Positions 59,126 through 64,000 of a DNA stretch of 64,000 nucleotides are shown piece after piece; the first letter of the stretch is position 1; each line of letters begins with the position of its first letter. The position numbers were made by a program, and so were the translations under genes. This DNA comes from Lepus europaeus (lineage: Eukaryota > Chordata > Mammalia > Lagomorpha > Leporidae). The notes beneath the pieces are model-generated. The model did not search any database. It had not been told where the DNA came from and was given only the letters and a program-made list of their open reading frames with translations. The DNA is taken from assembly GCF_033115175.1 (NCBI RefSeq), contig NC_084842.1, positions 33,873,549 to 33,937,548 on the forward strand. Reading direction: 5' to 3'.

Positions 59126-59339
59126 CTGAAGCAGAATTTAGAACAAAGCTAATACTTTTTAAAATATGTTAATCAGAAACTAGAGAAACTAAAAACAAAT
59201 GGTCAGAGCAATCAAATAAAAAAATCTGAAAGAGAACAACAAAGTAAAACCAAAGTAGTAAGAAGTAAGGAAGTAACTGAAATCAGAATTCAATAACTTA
59301 AAGATTATCAGAATGAATATTAGCATTGGCCAGTAGGTC

Positions 59340-61479
59340 TATTTTTCACTTTTTGTCTTAAAGAAAACACCAACCAATGTGTAAAATAAACCAAAGGTGT
59401 TATTCTGGCTGGGGCCCCACTTTCTCTTTTTCCTCAGTATCCACTGACTGTGGAATGTGCTCTCTGAAACAAACACCAGTTTAGAAGTACTGTTGTAAAA
59501 TAGGTCTTGCATGAAGCTAGTGATGAACTAGCAATCCTGTAAAGAAAGTCTTTGTAAGACGTAAAACCAGCTGGTAGGACAAAGTATTTTCCAGGTGGTA
59601 AAGAAAAAATAAAGAAAAAAAAAGTTCTGAGCAACTCCCTTTTTACTTTTAAGACATCCTTAAACAACTAATTCAACTAATAAGGAGAATTCTTTTGTTT
59701 ATTTTTGTCACTCAGCTTTATCTTTTGTCAGAATTTTATTTAAAATAGTAATGAGAATGTTCTTGAGAGGAAAAATTGTATGTGATTCGTGTTGTATTTA
59801 AATATTACTGCAGTAAATGCTGACTTTGTTGATTTTGCAGTCTTCACATAATGCTAGGTTCCCAAGGTGCTGGGAACGCCTGGGCTTCTCAATTTTGGGT
59901 TCCTGATAAGATCCTGTTGTCCCAGACTCATCCCAAGCATCAATTAACCAGGATCTTTGATGGTGCACTAAATCTTCTGTTTTTGAAATCGCCTTTTGTG
60001 CTTCCAAGTGCAAAGTTGAGGACCACTGACAAAGGAAATGGTTGAAAGAAAACACTCACTTCCATGTAAAGCAATCCCAGTCTGTCCTTAGCTCTTCTGT
60101 TGTCACAGCTTTATACATCTTTGGAGATAAATACAGCAAACTAATCAAATACAAACACAGCAGGAAAACAGAAGTAATACATTGACAGTGTCAGGATCCC
60201 AACATACCTCAATATGTAGCTGTAGATATGGACTGAACAGGACAGAATCAGAACAGGATAGAATTTCATAAATGGCCAAGCTCAAATCTTGGGTACAGTA
60301 AACCGACTCCACAGACACAGGGTAATGCGGACGTGACTAAATAACAGTACACATGAAAAGTTCTTGAGGAATTCAGTTGACTTCAAGTGTGGTGTGAGTC
60401 AACACTGTGATTTAGCTGCCAGAAAATAAACTTGATCCAGAGTAATGTCAACAAAGGCATGCTGTCTGGACAAGGATGATCCTCTTCTGCCTGCTCACTG
60501 GAACACTTTAAACACTGCCCCATGCTCTGAGCACCAAACTTCATGAACGTGGAAAATTTACAGTATGGTCGATGAGGAAAGTTGGGGCTGTCATATGGCG
60601 GAAAGGGAGATAGTTAGATGGGAGGACAGCTTCTATAGGGAGAACATGACCAATAGTTTCAAAAATTTGACAAACTGAACACGTGGAAGTTAGATTACAT
60701 TCCTTGTGTAAAACTCCAGGAATCAAAAGCAATGGGTAAATGGAAGGAAACACTTTTCAGCAATGTGGGCTATCCATTAAGGGAATGGGCAGAACCCACA
60801 TAGGGTTCCCTGTCTCTGAAAGCCACTTCTCCATCTAAGATGTCAGGAACCTGTAAGATCAGTGTATTTAAAGAGAATGGGTGTAACCGGGACACTTCAT
60901 TTTCTGCACACCGTAGGCGCTCCAGTCTACCCAGTCTGCCCTGGGGAGGGGGAAGGCCAAGGCCTCCAGCACCACAGGCTGGCCCTGGATGTTTTTCCAG
61001 CTAGGGAAATGTAGTCTCTTTGCTGCAGATGTCTCGTCCTTCAAGTGTCTCTATTACCCCTTTTCTTGTTAACCCAACTTCTTGCAGAAACTGATCCCAC
61101 GTCTCCTTTTTTCTCTCTCCATGAGGATTCTGACCATTCTCCCCATCAGCCAAAAGCTTAGTGTCCCATTGTGATCAACAGCACCTATCTTGTTAGTCCA
61201 CACCGCATTCAGAGAACCCCTGTAGTTTCTGCTTGGGCCCCAACTTGAAGTCAACCAGAGGGAGAGAGGGGGCCGCTGAGGACGACAAGGTCCCATCAGG
61301 GTCTCGCTCCAAAGCGATGGGTTTCTCTTGGAAGTGGAGAACTCCCGGGCTGTTTTCACGCTTTGGGCAGGGCCCCGAGGGCCAGAGAAGCCAGGAGGAA
61401 GCCCAGGGGCCTGGGCTGCAAAGGACAAAGGGTCTGCTCTCTCCTCTCCCACTGTCCCCGCCGCTCCCACCTCTGCCAG
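59340..61479. other. Repeat-free DNA upstream of the VEGFC CpG island
   Basis: No SINE, LINE or LTR is visible over about 2.1 kb up to the island, and GC content climbs gradually from 60.8 kb on. Open frames here (for example 61069-61470 on -) have no recognisable domain. This stretch is the likely site of proximal enhancers and distal promoter elements. Confidence 0.6.
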
Positions 61480-61551
61480 GTCGCCTCTGAAGCTGGTCCT
61501 TGCAGCACGCCAGCCCCGAGATCAACTCGCACCTCCAGTGCGGCTCCTGGC

Positions 61552-61585
61552 AGGGGAGGAGGAGGAGGAGGAAGAGGAGGAGAAG
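61552..61585. repeat. (GGA)n purine-rich microsatellite
   Basis: Nearly pure GGA/GAA triplets at the 5' edge of the CpG island. The strand is all-purine, a composition that can form triplex DNA. Confidence 0.85.
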
Positions 61586-61599
61586 ACAGAGAGAGAAGG

Positions 61600-61947
61600 G
61601 GCTGCGGGGAGGTGGGGCCGCTGGGGAGGAGGCCGGGGCCGCGGAGAGCTGGAGGGAGACAGCTTCCGAGGGAAAGTGAGAGGGGAGGGCGGCCCAGGCT
61701 CGGCACGCTCCCTCCCTCGGCTGCTTTCTCTCACATAAGCGCAGGCAGAGGGCGCATCAGTCATGCCCTGCCCCTGCGCCCGCCGCCGCCGCCGCCGCCG
61801 CCGCTCAGCCCCGCGCGCTCTGGAGGCTCCAGCGCCGCGGAGCTCCCGGGCCTCGCCGCCGCCGCCGCCGCCGGGCGCCCCGCCGCCCTCCTCCCGCCCC
61901 CGGCAGCGCCGCCGCCGCCTCTCCCGCTCCCCGGCTCGTCTCAGTTC
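61600..61947 (+). promoter_or_regulatory. VEGFC: VEGFC core and proximal promoter, TATA-less, GC-rich
   Basis: No TATA box lies 25-35 bases upstream of the inferred start. An initiator match is at 61941-61947. A GC box (CCCGCCCC, 61893-61900) sits about 45-50 bases upstream, the usual place for an Sp1-type site, and a second (GGGCGG) is at 61687-61692. Blocks of GCC repeats lie at 61780-61804, 61854-61872 and 61908-61919. This matches the general description of the human VEGFC promoter as GC-rich and TATA-less. The exact boundary is a guess. Confidence 0.72.
61780..61804. repeat. (CCG)8 trinucleotide run in the VEGFC promoter
   Basis: Eight uninterrupted CCG units about 140 bases upstream of the inferred start. 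Two shorter runs of the same unit follow at 61854-61872 and 61908-61919. Such runs are prone to length change. Confidence 0.9.
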
Positions 61948-61977
61948 GGGGAAGGGGAGGGAGGAGGGGGACGAGGG
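61948..61977 (+). promoter_or_regulatory. G-quadruplex motif at the VEGFC mRNA 5' end
   Basis: Five G runs of 3-5 bases (61948-51, 61954-57, 61959-61, 61966-70, 61975-77) are separated by loops of 1-4 bases, which meets the usual G3+ N1-7 quadruplex rule. It lies at the inferred cap-proximal end of the transcript, on the coding strand, so it could fold in DNA or in RNA. Confidence 0.65.
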
Positions 61978-62118
61978 CTCTGGTGGGTTCGGAGGCGGTG
62001 AGAATCGCGGGGTGTTTTCGCTTTCTCCCCCTCTTTCCAACAAGCAAAAACAAACACGCGAAGCGCGGAGCCGGCCGCCCTCGCCCTCGCCCTCGCTTCA
62101 CCTCGCGGCGGGCTCCGA

Positions 62119-62151
62119 ATGAAGGGAGCTCGGATGTCCGGTTTCCTGTGA
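62119..62151 (+). promoter_or_regulatory. Upstream ORF of 10 codons in the VEGFC leader
   Basis: ATG at 62119 opens a frame MKGARMSGFL that stops at TGA 62149-62151, 217 nt before the main ATG. A second in-frame ATG is at 62134. Both starts have weak context (C at -3), so most ribosomes would be expected to scan past. From memory, the human leader has the same reading frame with Arg in place of Lys2. It is the only upstream ATG frame in the inferred leader, so it is a candidate translational control element. Confidence 0.7.
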
Positions 62152-62368
62152 GGCTTTTACCTGACACCCGTCGCCCTTCCCCTGCACTGGTTGGGAGAGC
62201 GCCTTTCAAAGTTGGGAACGCGGAGCCCCGGACTCGCGCCTCCGGCTCGCCCAGGGGGGTCCCCGGTAGGCGATCGGGAGAAAGGGGACCTCAGCCTCGC
62301 AGGGGCGCGCACGCCCCACCCCTGCCCCCCGCCAGCGGACCGGATTCCCCGCTCCCGGTCCTTCCACC

Positions 62369-62512
62369 ATGCACTTGCTGGGCTTCTTGTCTCTGGCGTG
62401 TTCCCTGCTCGCCGCTGCGCTGCTGCCGGGTCCGCGCGAGGCGCCCGCCGCCGCCGCCTTCGAGTCGGGACTGGGCTTCTCCGACGTGGAGCAGGACGCT
62501 GACGAGGCCAAG
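62369..62512 (+). CDS. VEGFC: VEGFC exon 1 coding part (vascular endothelial growth factor C), partial
   Basis: VEGF-C is a secreted PDGF/VEGF-family ligand of VEGFR-3 and VEGFR-2 that drives lymphatic vessel growth. It is made as a preproprotein. This exon gives 48 codons, starting MHLLGFLSLACSLLAAALLP. Residues 4-19 form the hydrophobic signal-peptide core and a run of four alanines (27-30) precedes Phe31, where the human protein is cut. Residues 31-48 are acidic and open the N-terminal propeptide; the cystine-knot VEGF domain lies in later exons beyond the window. Compared from memory with human VEGF-C, it has one alanine fewer and several changes (Phe7Leu, Val9Leu, and Lys instead of Thr as the last codon). 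The start has A at -3 and is followed by an open frame to a consensus donor (AAG|GTAGGG) in phase 0, as in human. VEGFD also has a signal peptide and propeptide, but this N-terminus is distinctive for VEGFC. Confidence 0.96.
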
Positions 62513-64000
62513 GTAGGGGTGCGATCCTGCGGGTTCCGACTTCGGGTGCCGCCGAGGACTTGCGTACTTGTTTAACCTTGGGTGCGTGGGGTAGCCAAAG
62601 TTACTTAGCTCAGAGCACGCCGCAACGCGGCAAACTTTTCTTTTTCAATGGAAAGTTGATCCTTGATGGGAAAGCAAGTTACCCGCCTGGAAGGGCCCTG
62701 AGGGCTCCCTGGTGATAGGGACCCCCGCAGTCTGTTTCAGAGTGGGCTCTGCTGGTGCACCGAGGGGGTCCTGAACTTTGCTGCGGCTCAGCACAGTGTG
62801 AGTTCATTCTGATCCGCAAGGGCGTTTAGCTTTGCCTAGCTGGTTCTTGGGACTTCTTGCAGCTTCTGAGGCTTGTTCTCCAGGAGCGTTCTTAGGACGC
62901 TATGTGCGATTTCAGAATAAAGTGTAAGGGGGTTTGGTTACTCGGTTTGAGGGCTTAAGACTTCAGAGCCTGAAGTTGGTCAAGCTTAAGATTTAAGAGG
63001 AGGTTAGAGTCCTATCGGGCATAATCAAACAAGGTCATTTTCAACCTTGCATCTCCAAAACCAATGATGACATACTAACAATTGAGGTTGCCTTGGCGTT
63101 TTTTGGTTTGTTTTTGTTAAATAAGTGGTGTTTAATCCTTTCAGGAAAATGTTGCTAAGGCACTTTTGAGGTACTCTGATTTTCAAAAAAGCGTTACCAT
63201 GTTTATGCCTGCTTCTACCGACTCTTCTCAAAGAGTTGTTACCTAAAAAGTTCATACCTGACATATGATGTAAGGTATGCTTAATAAAGCTCTTGAACTC
63301 CTAAAGAAGTTTCATATCGGACATACTATGAGTTGTCTCAGCTCAAACACTTGCAGTACCCCTAGCTGGGAACTAGGCTGCTGTGGTTTATTTCGACCCA
63401 TGGCAGTTGGAGAAGTGCCAGCAGTGTGTTAATGCCAACTTTCAGTTGACTTTATTGATTAACATATACTGGTGGTGTAGATTAAATTGCCTTCCCAGAT
63501 ATATTTTTGAAATACAGTTAAGATTGAGAAGACTAATTATTAATAATCAAACTGCCTCTATACTTAAATTTTGGAAAAAACTAAAATGTCAGGTTTTTTA
63601 GTTCAATATAGGAGTCAAGAACCATTTGAGTAAAAAAAGCAATGTACATATTAAGTTATAGAATAGAATGCATTCGGAGAATTGAAAAAATTTAATTTTC
63701 AAGTTGAATACTTATATTGCTGTAACTATAGTGATGATAATATCTTTCTATCCTTAAATATTGCAAAATGTAGTGTTGGATCCAGTGACACTTCCTGTAA
63801 TTTGAGTCCTTGAATTTTTAGATACCTGTTCACTTTCTGTTTTTGCAAAGTCAAACGTAGAAGTATGACTTAGTAAGGCAACACTTCTCTATTGCCTTTA
63901 GTGACTTTGATTTACAGTAAGGAAGTGTGAAGAAGTAAAATGAGAAGCATTTCCTGATAATCCAATAAGGTGTATGAGAATCATTCATTGCTGGAGTGAA
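62513..64000 (+). other. VEGFC: VEGFC intron 1, 5' part
   Basis: Starts with donor GTAGGG at 62513 directly after the AAG codon. It leaves the CpG island by about 62.65 kb and becomes AT-rich. I see no interspersed repeat in these 1.5 kb, in contrast to the upstream DNA; this can mean regulatory constraint close to the promoter. The intron continues past the window end. Confidence 0.88.

Larger units (their letters stand above)
58090..59339 (+). mobile_element. Probable old L1 ORF2 fragment split by CSINEs
   Basis: 58090-58477 and 59126-59339 are A-rich with L1-like order; 'aaggaagtaactgaaatcagaa' (59268) matches the ORF2 'aaataactaaaatcagag' region. Weak overall. Confidence 0.45.
61943..62368 (+). 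other. VEGFC: VEGFC 5' untranslated leader (inferred)
   Basis: GC-rich leader of about 425 nt upstream of the VEGFC ATG. The start is inferred from two things: an initiator match (TCAGTTC, 61941-61947, A at 61943), and my recollection that the human VEGFC mRNA begins with a CGGGGAAGGGGAGGG-type run, which occurs here at 61947. The leader carries a G-quadruplex motif at its 5' end, one short upstream ORF (62119-62151), and no other ATG before the main start. Human VEGFC mRNA has been reported to use internal ribosome entry in its leader under hypoxia; whether this leader does so cannot be judged from sequence alone. Confidence 0.75.
61480..62620. promoter_or_regulatory. CpG island over the VEGFC promoter, exon 1 and donor
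   Basis: CpG dinucleotides and GC content rise sharply at about 61.5 kb and fall again by about 62.65 kb, against AT-rich DNA on both sides in which CpG is rare outside young CSINE copies. The island covers the proximal promoter, the whole leader, the exon 1 coding part and the start of intron 1. Such islands mark promoters active or poised in the germ line and early embryo. Confidence 0.9.

Noticed and set aside
61069-61470. 133-residue reverse frame upstream of the island
   Set aside because: No recognisable domain, no splice or promoter context, and rising GC content explains the openness.
61363-62001. 212-residue forward frame in the CpG island
   Set aside because: Proline/arginine-rich translation of GC-rich and GCC-repeat DNA; it crosses the promoter and inferred start site, has no domain, and reverse frames of similar length exist over the same bases.
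61522-62043. 173-residue reverse frame opposite the VEGFC promoter
   Set aside because: Low-complexity Pro/Arg/Gly translation caused by lack of AT-rich stop codons in GC-rich DNA.
61983-62516. 177-residue forward frame overlapping VEGFC exon 1 in another phase
   Set aside because: It opens with GTG, not ATG, and reads the leader and signal-peptide region in the wrong frame; the VEGFC frame is the recognisable one.

Overview
This is a 64-kb piece of a placental-mammal nuclear genome, almost certainly a lagomorph (rabbit, hare or pika, most likely rabbit). About 42 copies of the lagomorph C-repeat (CSINE) are present. They have a tRNA-like head with A- and B-box promoter motifs, a (CT)n-rich 3' part and a poly-A or (AAAT)n tail. 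Three lagomorph-type L1 3' ends are also present. The only protein-coding gene is the first exon of VEGFC on the + strand, starting at 62369. It was recognised from its signal peptide and the first residues of the N-terminal propeptide. From position 1 to about 61 kb the window is AT-rich, gene-free upstream intergenic DNA. This fits my recollection that the mammalian VEGFC promoter faces a large gene desert.

Layout. 1-12 kb: AT-rich DNA with a MIR split by a Tigger-type DNA transposon, a MaLR-like LTR, scattered CSINEs and one triple-nested CSINE cluster (9.9-11.06 kb). 12-20 kb: an old HAL1/L1 5' part on + followed by an old L1 on -, both cut up by CSINEs, and then a fossil mariner transposase (20.0-20.7 kb). 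21-26 kb: a young CSINE, a second DNA transposon, an LTR fragment, a MIR and unique DNA. 26-36.7 kb: a large L1 graveyard holding three lagomorph L1 3' ends. 36.7-61 kb: mostly unique AT-rich DNA with scattered CSINEs, MIRs and L1 fragments. 61.2-62.6 kb: a CpG island holding the TATA-less VEGFC promoter, the 5' leader and exon 1. 62.5-64 kb: repeat-free start of intron 1.

The functional unit is the VEGFC 5' end. It has a GC box at about -50, an initiator match at 61941-61947, a G-rich quadruplex-forming run at the very start of the inferred mRNA, a 10-codon upstream ORF with weak start context, and a main ATG with A at -3. Nothing in the window looks like a new multi-gene system. Every longer open reading frame outside exon 1 lies in a repeat, in the CpG island, or in unique DNA with no coding signature. 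The features most worth a second look are the VEGFC leader, the mariner fossil with its two short derivatives, and several nested or rearranged insertions. Repeat family names come from recognition by eye, so repeat boundaries are approximate (usually within 5-30 bases) unless a target-site duplication is given.
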